A stretch of 64,000 bases of DNA from Lachnospiraceae bacterium MD308 (GTDB taxonomy: Bacteria; Bacillota; Clostridia; Lachnospirales; Lachnospiraceae): positions 124,001 to 188,000 of the forward strand of contig VIQU02000001.1 in the NCBI GenBank assembly GCA_010206225.2. Direction: 5' to 3'. Position 1 is the first letter of the stretch. Each line of letters starts with the position of its first letter. The notes under the pieces were generated by a model. That model was not told where the DNA came from. It saw only the letters and a program-made list of their open reading frames with translations, and did no database searches. The position numbers and the translations under genes were made by a program. Positions 17,503-25,526 of the stretch are shown piece after piece.

Positions 17503-20199
17503 CTACATTGTATCTGGTTTCGAGGCTTGTGAAAAGGAAATGGCCACCTCGTTCTTTCTCATGAACAACAGGCCAAAAGCGCCCGGCCCGCAGTTGCTTG
17601 CGATGGCAGAGGATGCCTTCTGCAGATATACCCGCTCAAAAGGACAATACTGCCGCACCAGATACTGGATATAATCAAGCTTTTTCTCATCCATTCCAGC
17701 ATAGGTTATAAACAGTATCCGCCGGTCGATACTCCTCGCGTCCCTAAGCACCTTCCGAATATATCCTTTCGCTGCATGCGCGAAATCGCCCACCTCCACA
17801 CTTCCGACTGCCATCTTGCTTTTCCGCAGTACAATGACCGGATGCAAAAGCAGAGAATCGCACATCACCTGTATCCGCTTTGATATCCTGCCCGCCTGAC
17901 ACATCATATGGGTACTGTCAATGATAAAATCTGAAGATATATAATTCCTTAACTTTTTCATGGCATCGACAATCTCCTCCTTCGAAGCATGATGCTCTGC
18001 CATATAAGACGCATACAGCACCATCATCCCCATACTGCTGGAAAGATGGCCGGAATTGATCACCGCAACATTTTCAAAGGACTGCGCCGCCTCAAGAGCA
18101 TGATAGTATCCCTCGCTGACATGCTTTGCCATCGTAATATGAAGCACATTCTGAGCCTCCGTCAGCTTATCTGCAAAAAACCGTTCATAGTCCTCCACTT
18201 CTGGGGGACGGGAGACACCGTTGTTCCCATTTTTCATATGGTACAGCAGCTCATCCGCCTTTATCTCTACATCATCCAGAAACCGTCCCTTGTTTGTGCA
18301 GACATAGTAAGGGCATACTGAAATACGAAACTCCTTCTTGAGGGATTCCGGAAGATCACAGACACTGTCTGTCGTAACAAGAATAGACCTTCTTTTCACT
18401 CGCTCAAAGATCAGGATGTCTTTCCCAACCTCAGACTGTTCTGCCCCCTCATTCAGATTCACAAGCTCTTTCGGAAGAATACTCAGCACCGCTGCCTCAA
18501 GCAGCATGCCGCTGACTGGCTTTGCCAGATATCCTGCAAATCCCTCCTTCTGGTAGAGTAATTGGTTATCACTCCCTGCATTGGCTGTCAACGCGATAAC
18601 CGGCACATCCCGGCACATCCCTCCGGCCTGAGTCTGAATCTCATGAAAACACTGGACTCCGTCCATTTCCGGCATAAGGTGGTCCATCAAGATGCTGTCA
18701 TAATGCTGAATCTGTGTCAGCTTCAGGCACTCAGTGGCGCTCAGCGCCGTATCAACCTGAATCTTTGTCTCTGACAGAAGTTTTTTTACCACCACCAGAT
18801 TCATTTCATTATCATCTACCACGAGTATATGTGCATCCGGCGCTTCAAAACTCTGCTTATACTGCTCTCCCTCATGTAATTTCCTGCGGGATGTCAGCGT
18901 AAATGTGCCCAGTTCGGCATCATCAATAATGTCCTGCTCCAGCGTAACGATGAATTTCGATCCCTTAGTATAGACACTGTTAACGCTGATCTCACCGCCC
19001 ATCAGCTTCACAAGCTGCTGAACAATACTCAGCCCCAGTCCGGTACCTTCAATATGACGGTTTTTTTCTTCATCCACCCTCTTAAATGCATTAAAAATAT
19101 AAGGAATGTTTTCCTTTTTCACTCCCCGTCCAGTGTCCTCTACTGTATACCAGACACGCACCCTGTTTAGAGTCACGCACTCACACCGGACAGATAACAT
19201 GACCGAACCCTCACTCGTGTATTTTATAGCATTGTTCAGCAAATTGATCAGAACCTGTTTTATGCGCACCTCGTCACCGCAGAGCATACTCGGAATCGAA
19301 GGGTCTACATACAATTTAAACTCCAGTCCTTTCTCACGCGCCTTAACCCAGACCATATTGACAATTTCAGAAAAAAGCGCCCCTGTCTCATAAGATACAT
19401 TCACAATCTCCATCTTCCCGGACTTAATCTTAGACAAATCCAGAATATCATTGATCAGCGTCAAGAGCAGTTTGCTGGCTCCTTGGATATTTCTGGCGTT
19501 CTCTGCCACTTCCTCTGTAATATCTCCGCGCAGAATGATCTCATTCAACCCGATAATTGTATTGATCGGTGTGCGGATCTCATGGCTCATGCTGGAAAAA
19601 AAGTGATTCTCCGCCCTGTTTAATTCCTCAATCTCCTTTTTCTGCCGTTTGGAAAGCTCACTCTCCTCCACGTAAAGCCTGTTCAAAAACATAAGCAGCA
19701 CACTGGTCAAAAGCCCCACCAAAACAACGGAATACGCCGAGTCGAAAAAGGAACGCTCCTGTGTATTATTCGCTACAAACTCTGGAAAACGGAAGGCCAG
19801 ATAATAACATAGTTCCGTCTCCACAATGCAAAACAGATAAAATACAAATTTGCGCCTTCCTATCAAAGTTACACTGATATAAATAAAATAGATTACCAGC
19901 CATTCCGGCACTCCGCTGTAAAACCCGCCTGCCGAAAAAAAGCTTACCGGGAAAAGTACAAGGATCAGCAGCGCAATGATCGTCGCTCCCGTATTAATAC
20001 ATTCCTTTTCTATACTGACCTTTACGACTGCCGCCATAATAACAAGACCCACTGCCAGAATAAGCCAGTTAACCACGCTATTTCCCATGGAGAGCGCAAA
20101 TGTTGCCGCAATCATACAGCCGCCTGTCGTTATACGGAACATACGCTCCCGCAGGCTGATTCTATGGTCAAAGATGAATTCATACCATTTTTTTAACAC
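17503..20199 (-). CDS. Membrane histidine kinase - receiver - DegV fusion protein
   Basis: About 898 residues from GTG 20199, which has GAGGAGGAG upstream; a TTG at 20229 would add ten. Six or so membrane segments occupy residues 25-175. HisKA carries SSMSHEIRTPIN (His206). HATPase has NNAIKY (about 323), DTGRGV (355) and GTGLGLSI (385). A receiver follows with Asp506 (LMDHLMPEMDG) and switch Thr in ALTAN. From about 603 to the end is a complete DegV fold: VTTDSVCDLP, SRPPEVEDY, SSSMGMMVL, and QAGRISKR near 768. DegV proteins bind fatty acids for the FakA/FakB kinase system, so this is a candidate lipid-binding output or sensor. It is the last gene of a three-gene phosphorelay operon. The fusion has no precedent I can name. 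Confidence 0.9.
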   Translation of the reverse strand: MLKKWYEFIFDHRISLRERMFRITTGGCMIAATFALSMGNSVVNWLILAVGLVIMAAVVKVSIEKECINTGATIIALLILVLFPVSFFSAGGFYSGVPEWLVIYFIYISVTLIGRRKFVFYLFCIVETELCYYLAFRFPEFVANNTQERSFFDSAYSVVLVGLLTSVLLMFLNRLYVEESELSKRQKKEIEELNRAENHFFSSMSHEIRTPINTIIGLNEIILRGDITEEVAENARNIQGASKLLLTLINDILDLSKIKSGKMEIVNVSYETGALFSEIVNMVWVKAREKGLEFKLYVDPSIPSMLCGDEVRIKQVLINLLNNAIKYTSEGSVMLSVRCECVTLNRVRVWYTVEDTGRGVKKENIPYIFNAFKRVDEEKNRHIEGTGLGLSIVQQLVKLMGGEISVNSVYTKGSKFIVTLEQDIIDDAELGTFTLTSRRKLHEGEQYKQSFEAPDAHILVVDDNEMNLVVVKKLLSETKIQVDTALSATECLKLTQIQHYDSILMDHLMPEMDGVQCFHEIQTQAGGMCRDVPVIALTANAGSDNQLLYQKEGFAGYLAKPVSGMLLEAAVLSILPKELVNLNEGAEQSEVGKDILIFERVKRRSILVTTDSVCDLPESLKKEFRISVCPYYVCTNKGRFLDDVEIKADELLYHMKNGNNGVSRPPEVEDYERFFADKLTEAQNVLHITMAKHVSEGYYHALEAAQSFENVAVINSGHLSSSMGMMVLYASYMAEHHASKEEIVDAMKKLRNYISSDFIIDSTHMMCQAGRISKRIQVMCDSLLLHPVIVLRKSKMAVGSVEVGDFAHAAKGYIRKVLRDARSIDRRILFITYAGMDEKKLDYIQYLVRQYCPFERVYLQKASSAIASNCGPGAFGLLFMRKNEVAISFSQASKPDTM

Positions 20200-20232
20200 G
20201 CAATGTCTCCTCCTCTCAAGCCGCAGCAAACT

Positions 20233-22692
20233 CTAAAATCCTGCAATACTCCTGCAGACATCATCATACATCTCCAAAAGTCTCGTATGATTCTCACGGA
20301 TATACGCAATATCTTCCTTTTTGCCTGCCCTCTCGAGCGCTTTCGCAAATTCTGAAAGCTTTTCTGCTCCAATGGTCAGCGAAGTACTCTTTAAAGCATG
20401 GACCTTAACCGCATAATCCGGCCAGTTTTCCGCCTCATAAAGTGAGCTGATCTCTTTCTTTTTTGCATCGCTCTGCCCATGGAACATACGCAGCATCTCC
20501 AGATAAAAGTTCTCATCTCCGCAACAGTAATCAAGACCGAGCTGCGCGTTAATACCAACCTCCGCCAGAACATCAAAAGGATTGAATGGCACTTCTTCCT
20601 CCACAGGCTGGCTGTCTTCAGCCACAGGCTCCGCACCATACTGTATATAGCTCTTAGGTAGTACCCTGCGAAGCACCCGCTCTAAAACAGCGCGCTCTAT
20701 CGGCTTTGGTACAAACTCCGTAAATCCCTCGTTCCGAAACATCTCCCTTGCTCCGCTGACCGTATTTGCAGTCAGCGCAATCACCGGCAGATCTTGATAC
20801 TCCCCGTAATTGATCTCTCGGATACGCCTTAACGTCTCTACTCCGTCAACCCCCGGCATCATGTGATCCAGGAAGATAATATCATAGGCAGTTGTTCTGC
20901 ACATTTCTACAGCTTCTCTTCCGCTGAGACAAGTATCCACCTGTACTCCGTAGCTTTCCAAGACTCCTTTTGCCACCACGAGGTTCATCTCCTCGTCATC
21001 AACAGCCAGAGCACGCACTCCCACACAAGAAAACGGCTTGCGCCCTGCATTCTGAGCCTCCTCGAATCCATTCTCCTTCACCTCGCCGTTCAAAAGGTTC
21101 ACAACAGAAAGTGCAAAGAACGGCTTGCGGATCAGTAAAAGCCTGCTGTCCCTTCTCAGGGCATACTCTCTCTCCGCAATCACTACTACCTGAAGCGTCT
21201 CGGCCAGCTCCTCGTAATACGCGCGGTTTTCCTCATACTCAGACTGTGTGATAAATACATGGGTCAGTTTATGGGTACGCTGCAGTTTGAGCAAGCCCTC
21301 AAAATTGTGGGCCTGATATCCTTCCACGTCAAGTCCCTCCATCAAATGCTGTATCATCCTGTCATAATATGTTCTGACATCATCACAGCTGTATTTATCT
21401 GGTCTGAAATAACATGCAATGCAAATCTCCTTAGGATTATTGAGCGTCATACACGGAGTGTCATCCGCTACTTCCTGCGGAATCGTGATATGAACCTGCA
21501 GTCCCTGATGCCCTTTGCTTTCAAAATGTACAAATCCATCCATTGAATGGAGAAGTCCCCTGGCAATAGGTATCCCCAGCCCAAGACCGCTGGAAAACCG
21601 ATTGCTCCCGGTATCCGCCTGATAAAAATCATCATAAATCTTCGTAAGCTGATCTTCTGACATACCGATACCCGTATCGTGGATATCAATAAGCAGATTA
21701 ATTCCGTAGCTCTCCTTCCTGAACTCAAGGCAGACATAAATGCCTCCCTCCTCAGTAAACTTCATGGAATTCTCAAGCAATATCTTAAGCACATGAGAAA
21801 TCTTTTCCGCATCTCCGATCAGGACTGCCGGCATCTTCAAATCCATATCAAACACCATCTCAAGCCGCTGCCTGCCGCCCTGCATCGCCGTCATAGTGAT
21901 CACATCATTGAGTACTGAAATGATCATATATTCTTCTTTTGCCGGAGTTAATGTCCCTTCTACGATTTCTGTATAATCAAGAATATTGTTGATCTGGCCG
22001 GACAGCCTCTTTCCGGCCAGCTGTATAGACTGAATATCTGACCGCACTTCATCGGAAGCAGCTTTCTCCAGCGCCACATCGCTGATTCCGATCACCATAT
22101 TGATGGGTGTTCTCAGTTCATGGGATACACTCGAAAGAAAATCAGCATTCTGCCGGCTTAATGTCTCCAGCTGCACTGCCACATTTTCATATTTCATTCT
22201 GGCCGCCATTCTCCGGTTGATCCGATATCGTGCGAGCGCTGCTGCTCCTGCCGTCACCATGACGCCAAGCAGCAAACGTATCGCGTCCTGAATTCCCAAT
22301 CTATAAGAAAGCGTATGTAAACACAGGAAATGATACAATAGCTGCACTGCATACAAGGATACCGTGATATATATCAGGCTCTTTCTATCCAGCATGGAAA
22401 AAACAAGAATCATGATACAGGCCACGGCAGGCATATCAAAAAGGCTGCCCGCATGTACCCCGAAAAAGAAAAAACCAATCAGCATCACTCCGGCACATAT
22501 GTTTTCATAAAGTATCTCTGAGCCAATTCTTCCAATGTGAAGGCTCCAGACTCCAAACACACCGAACACCATCAGCGGAATCATCCACGTCTCCCATGAC
22601 ATAGTTAATGTAATCAAAGCCAGCATTGCACTATATACACTGGCAATGCTGGCTAAAAGCAGATATTTACCTGTCTGCCTCTCTTCACTCAT
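20233..22692 (-). CDS. Hybrid histidine kinase with receiver and HPt domain
   Basis: 819 residues. Membrane segments cover about residues 8-155. HisKA has SVSHELRTPINM (His191), and HATPase has ENSMKF (308), DTGIGMS (339) and GLGLGIPIARG (369). Residues 415-540 look like a degenerate receiver lacking the acidic site. A canonical receiver follows with Asp609 (FLDHMMPGVDG) and ALTAN. A C-terminal HPt domain has the phospho-site His765 in VHALKSTS. The full His-Asp-His chain lets it pass phosphate to another receiver, plausibly the free receiver upstream or the DegV fusion downstream. Its ATG overlaps the stop codon of the receiver gene (TAATG), implying translational coupling. Confidence 0.93.
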   Translation of the reverse strand: MSEERQTGKYLLLASIASVYSAMLALITLTMSWETWMIPLMVFGVFGVWSLHIGRIGSEILYENICAGVMLIGFFFFGVHAGSLFDMPAVACIMILVFSMLDRKSLIYITVSLYAVQLLYHFLCLHTLSYRLGIQDAIRLLLGVMVTAGAAALARYRINRRMAARMKYENVAVQLETLSRQNADFLSSVSHELRTPINMVIGISDVALEKAASDEVRSDIQSIQLAGKRLSGQINNILDYTEIVEGTLTPAKEEYMIISVLNDVITMTAMQGGRQRLEMVFDMDLKMPAVLIGDAEKISHVLKILLENSMKFTEEGGIYVCLEFRKESYGINLLIDIHDTGIGMSEDQLTKIYDDFYQADTGSNRFSSGLGLGIPIARGLLHSMDGFVHFESKGHQGLQVHITIPQEVADDTPCMTLNNPKEICIACYFRPDKYSCDDVRTYYDRMIQHLMEGLDVEGYQAHNFEGLLKLQRTHKLTHVFITQSEYEENRAYYEELAETLQVVVIAEREYALRRDSRLLLIRKPFFALSVVNLLNGEVKENGFEEAQNAGRKPFSCVGVRALAVDDEEMNLVVAKGVLESYGVQVDTCLSGREAVEMCRTTAYDIIFLDHMMPGVDGVETLRRIREINYGEYQDLPVIALTANTVSGAREMFRNEGFTEFVPKPIERAVLERVLRRVLPKSYIQYGAEPVAEDSQPVEEEVPFNPFDVLAEVGINAQLGLDYCCGDENFYLEMLRMFHGQSDAKKKEISSLYEAENWPDYAVKVHALKSTSLTIGAEKLSEFAKALERAGKKEDIAYIRENHTRLLEMYDDVCRSIAGF

Positions 22693-23051
22693 TACTCCTC
22701 AAACTCCTTTGCAACCCGTTTCAAAAGCTCCTTCGGCTGGAACGGCTTCTTTAGGTAATTGACTGCTCCCAATCTGATCGCATTCATCACGTCATCCTCA
22801 TGCCCTGATGCTGTCAAAAAGATTACAGGAACATCCATCGGATAATCTTTCATCCGCTCAAAAGTTTCGATACCATTCATCTCCGGCATCGCGATATCAA
22901 GAAGGACCAGATCTATCTTTTCATTCCTGAGTAAATAGAGCGCCCTTTCTCCGGATTCCGCAAGAACTACTTCATACTGCTTCTCCAGAATCATCTTTGT
23001 CCTCATCAAATTCATTGTGTCGTCATCCACTACCAAAATACGTTTCTGCAT
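22692..23051 (-). CDS. Single-domain response regulator (CheY-like)
   Basis: 119 residues consisting only of a receiver: acidic triad VVDDD at 8-12, phospho-site Asp52 (LLDIAMPEMNG), switch Thr80 and Lys102 (YLKKP). There is no output domain, so it is either a phosphate shuttle or an effector by protein contact. It is the first gene of the phosphorelay operon, overlaps the next gene by one base, and has a good sigma-A promoter at 23096-23123. Confidence 0.95.
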   Translation of the reverse strand: MQKRILVVDDDTMNLMRTKMILEKQYEVVLAESGERALYLLRNEKIDLVLLDIAMPEMNGIETFERMKDYPMDVPVIFLTASGHEDDVMNAIRLGAVNYLKKPFQPKELLKRVAKEFEE

Positions 23052-23095
23052 ACAGCTGCCTCCTATTCGCTCCTAGGGATTTTTAATCCCCGTAA

Positions 23096-23123
23096 ATTAT
23101 ATTTTAAAACAGCAACGAGACAA
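23096..23123 (-). promoter_or_regulatory. Sigma-A promoter of the phosphorelay operon
   Basis: On the minus strand, -35 TTGTCT (23118-23123) and -10 TATAAT (23096-23101) are 16 bases apart. The start codon of the receiver gene lies about 45 bases downstream, and the leader carries a small GGATT/AATCC hairpin. Confidence 0.75.
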
Positions 23124-23210
23124 AATCAAGCCAAATATGTTGAATGTACAAGGACTTGATCAGTCCTGCATTTTTCAAAAACTTTGTGCACAATTAAATA
23201 GTAAGATTCT

Positions 23211-23770
23211 TCAGAATACCATACTTTCCGTAAATATCCGCTCATAATTCTTTGTCTTAGCCAGTTCCATATATTCCATCTTTCCGGCCAGCTGTTCCAT
23301 CTCACACCTTGCCCTGTGTGACATCAGCGCCATGTATGCTCCGGTTTTTGATGGCTTCCCGTCTCTAATCGTCTTGAGCCTGATTCCCTGTTCCGTAATT
23401 TCTGCGTCCTCAACAGCTCCTTCTGCCGCCCGCATACCGGAACTGATATTCATACCCTCCAGAGCCAGACCTGCAGCGCAGGAGCAACACAAAATCTTCC
23501 CTTTGCCTGCCAGTACAATTTCTCCGTTTGTACCGATGTCAATAAATAAAATATTCTCTTTTCCCTCCAAAAACACCGGCTTATAGGGAGCGCACCCGAT
23601 AGGTCTGGCAGCTTCCTCACACACCTTTTTTATATAGAGTTTATGGCCTGTACAATTACTTCCTGAAGCTTTTGAGCACCACAGTCTGGATGCTCATAGG
23701 TGATCCTAGTCAGCACATCCAGACCAAAATGCTTTTGGGAATTAATCATCGACAGTTTTGGTGTCAACAT
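23211..23770 (-). pseudogene. Remnant of a RACo-like corrinoid reductive activase (ASKHA/DUF4445 family)
   Basis: Two frames together resemble the ASKHA part of RACo proteins. An upstream piece (about 23630-23770) reads FGLDVLTRITYEH and ends at a TAA. A shifted piece (23211-23624, 137 residues) carries the ATP-site motif FIDIGTNGEIVL and CCSCAAGLALEGMNISSGM. The N-terminal ferredoxin domain is missing, about 40 residues are missing before FIDIGTNGE, and the block between DGKPS and the C-terminal ALMSHRARCEMEQ is also deleted. An intact protein is about 600 residues. RACo enzymes use ATP to re-reduce inactive Co(II) corrinoid proteins. The decay is certain from the frame break; the family call rests on the nucleotide-site motifs. 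Confidence 0.72.
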
Positions 23771-23779
23771 CTTCCACTC

Positions 23780-23869
23780 CTACGCCATATCCAGCAGTCT
23801 CTTTGCCAATTTCACAGCCTCTACTGCATCTCGCGAATAGCCGTCTGCTCCGTAGGTTTTGGACTTACG
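23780..23869 (-). pseudogene. Probable C-terminal tail of a corrinoid protein (methyltransferase system)
   Basis: A short open stretch reads TYGADGYSRDAVEAVKLAK and ends at TAG about ten bases before the RACo-like remnant; an in-frame TGA lies just upstream. The GADGY..DAV..AK pattern is the usual end of B12-binding corrinoid proteins of methyltransferase systems, which are commonly followed by a RACo gene. Only about 28 residues survive, so this is a tentative call supported mainly by context. Confidence 0.42.
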
Positions 23870-23900
23870 TCAGTTTTGCTATGCCTAAAAACGTCTATTA

Positions 23901-24026
23901 TCAGCAATAAAAGTCTAACAGCCAAATCTCAAGGAGCGGCCCGTCCTTCGGTAAATCCTTCGCCCCCTCCAGAAGTTCCACTCCGGGCTAGCGCATGGTG
24001 CCGCCCCTGCCCTTCACCTCCACCCG
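23901..24026 (-). pseudogene. Fragment of a VWA-like protein (DUF2201-type)
   Basis: One frame of 41 codons with one internal TAG reads VEVKGRGGTMR, stop, PGVELLEGAKDLPKDGP. This resembles the C-terminal VWA-like segment (GRGGT..qPg..ll..akd.pkdgp) of putative metallopeptidases with a VWA domain. No other part of the gene is present. With the neighbouring remnants it marks a decayed stretch of about 850 bases between the phosphorelay operon and tRNA-Leu. Confidence 0.42.
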
Positions 24027-24046
24027 CCCGGCAATCTTTATAACAC

Positions 24047-24080
24047 AAAAGAAGCCTTGAAAAATCAAGGCTTCTCTCAT
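24047..24080 (-). terminator. Rho-independent terminator of tRNA-Leu
   Basis: On the minus strand the arms GAAGCCTTGA (24065-24074) and TCAAGGCTTC (24051-24060) enclose a four-base loop and are followed by TTTTGTG. It lies nine bases past the tRNA 3' end. Confidence 0.88.
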
Positions 24081-24082
24081 AA

Positions 24083-24166
24083 TGCGGAAGATGGGACTTG
24101 AACCCACACAGCTCGAAAGCTACAAGATCCTTAGTCTTGCTCGTCTGCCAGTTCCGACACTTCCGC
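24083..24166 (-). tRNA. tRNA-Leu(AAG)
   Basis: The cloverleaf folds with acceptor GCGGAAG pairing CTTCCGC and discriminator A, an anticodon stem CAAGA/TCTTG around loop CTAAGGA giving anticodon AAG (codon CUU), a long class-II variable arm, and T-loop TTCAAGT on stem GTGGG/CCCAT. CCA is not encoded. The gene has its own promoter and terminator and is monocistronic. Confidence 0.93.
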
Positions 24167-24193
24167 ATAGACATCTTAAACTGTCCAAAAAGT

Positions 24194-24222
24194 ATATTAC
24201 TATACCGACCAGAAAATGTCAA
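24194..24222 (-). promoter_or_regulatory. Sigma-A promoter of tRNA-Leu
   Basis: On the minus strand, a consensus -35 TTGACA (24217-24222) lies 17 bases before -10 TAATAT (24194-24199), and the tRNA begins about 28 bases after the -10. Confidence 0.8.
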
Positions 24223-24241
24223 CAAAAAAACATAATTTTTT

Positions 24242-24823
24242 TCAATTAATTTTTTCATGCCTTCCAAACCGTCTTCCGGCCTGCTTTCCCCTGCCCAACA
24301 CATACTTTTTTATATACTGGAAAGTCTTCTCCTCCCCGTCCTTTGCAAGCATCTTTAAAAGGAAATGCAGCATTGCCGCTGTCTCGGGATGAATCATATT
24401 CCCAAGCTTTCCCGCCCCGTCTTCATAATATTCCAGAGGATGCACATCTGTATAGTTATCCCCCTGATAAGTCTTAGAGGCCGCTACACGGTCCATAAAC
24501 ATCTCGACCACATATTTCACAGGCATCTTCTGGCCTACAATTCCCTTTTCCTTATCTACACTATAATCAATCCAATATTCGTAATGGTGCTTATTGCGCC
24601 CCTTGTGATGCAACCATGCCTTTGAATAGCCCGTCGCCTCGCGCTCCGCATTATTCGGGCTTCTCGTCCCCTGATAATACTTGCAGCCAACTAAAAATTC
24701 CGTCGGCGAGTATTTAGAAAGGTCGTGAAGCAGTCCCTGCTTATAAAGCCCCACCCGAAAACAATGCTTCATAACTAAAAGCTTATGATGATTAATTGTA
24801 TGTAAATGTCTTAGCATCTTCAT
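24242..24823 (-). CDS. DUF5662 family protein
   Basis: 193 residues, soluble. The N-terminal half has KHCFRVGLYKQGLLHDLSKYSP, an HD-like motif, and a later histidine-rich WLHHKGRNKHHYEYW. These match the DUF5662 family, common in Firmicutes and sometimes mislabelled catalase. The conserved His/Asp pattern suggests a metal-dependent HD-type hydrolase, but no activity is known. It is the last gene of a long minus-strand run and ends 20 bases before the tRNA promoter. Confidence 0.8.
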   Translation of the reverse strand: MKMLRHLHTINHHKLLVMKHCFRVGLYKQGLLHDLSKYSPTEFLVGCKYYQGTRSPNNAEREATGYSKAWLHHKGRNKHHYEYWIDYSVDKEKGIVGQKMPVKYVVEMFMDRVAASKTYQGDNYTDVHPLEYYEDGAGKLGNMIHPETAAMLHFLLKMLAKDGEEKTFQYIKKYVLGRGKQAGRRFGRHEKIN

Positions 24824-24883
24824 AGCATATTCTCCTATTGTTTTTTTATATCCGAATGTTTCCTCACCTGATCTTATTCACTC

Positions 24884-25525
24884 TTACAGCGCCAAATGGT
24901 GAATCCCATACAATGCCAGCAAGTGCAGCGGATAGAACAAATAGAAAAAATATTTCATGGACGCACCCTTTTCCCCGTTATAGAAGATAAGAAAAGCAGT
25001 TGCAGCCGCCCCGTACATCTGTACGCTCCCGTTCCAGATCAGATTCCATACCGCCCCGGCCGCATGCTTTCCCCAAACGGACTTTCTCAGAAAATAATAT
25101 ATCCCAATGAGACAAATCCCCTTAAATCTATAATCCGCACATAAAAAATCAGCGGCCCACATTGCCAGAAGCACTTCTGTCACCTTAATTGGCCATTCCC
25201 TGCTTTTTTCAAGCGCGCACATCATGACAACTCCTAAAAGCAATGCAAAAAATACATTTTGATGTTCAAATTCAAGTACGGTATCCCGAAACGCAAGATC
25301 GTACGGTATCTCCGATATTAATGCAAATAATCCCAGACGAAGCATATATTTCCTGACATCTCTTGTATGGAAGAACCCCTCCACCAAAAGGAAACAAAAG
25401 ATGGGAAAGGCAATTCTTCCAATATACCGGAACACCATATTATCCGGGAATAATACGGCTCCTGTATGGTCAATGATCATCGTTATTACTGCAATCCACT
25501 TCAGCTGAAAAGAATTAATACCCAT
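24884..25525 (-). CDS. TraX-like integral membrane protein
   Basis: 213 residues with six or seven membrane segments. The start FQLKWIAVITMIIDHTGAVLF and the later GRIAFPIFCFLLVEGFFHT are the hallmark of the TraX family. Original TraX acetylates F-pilin, but chromosomal homologues in Firmicutes are unlinked to conjugation and belong more broadly to membrane acyltransferase-like proteins; the substrate here is unknown. It begins two bases after the stop of the GH13-like gene. Confidence 0.85.
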   Translation of the reverse strand: MGINSFQLKWIAVITMIIDHTGAVLFPDNMVFRYIGRIAFPIFCFLLVEGFFHTRDVRKYMLRLGLFALISEIPYDLAFRDTVLEFEHQNVFFALLLGVVMMCALEKSREWPIKVTEVLLAMWAADFLCADYRFKGICLIGIYYFLRKSVWGKHAAGAVWNLIWNGSVQMYGAAATAFLIFYNGEKGASMKYFFYLFYPLHLLALYGIHHLAL

Positions 25526-25526
25526 G

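Noticed and set aside
23929-24303. Hypothetical protein over the tRNA gene
   Set aside because: The frame runs through tRNA-Leu and its promoter and terminator, so it cannot be a real gene.
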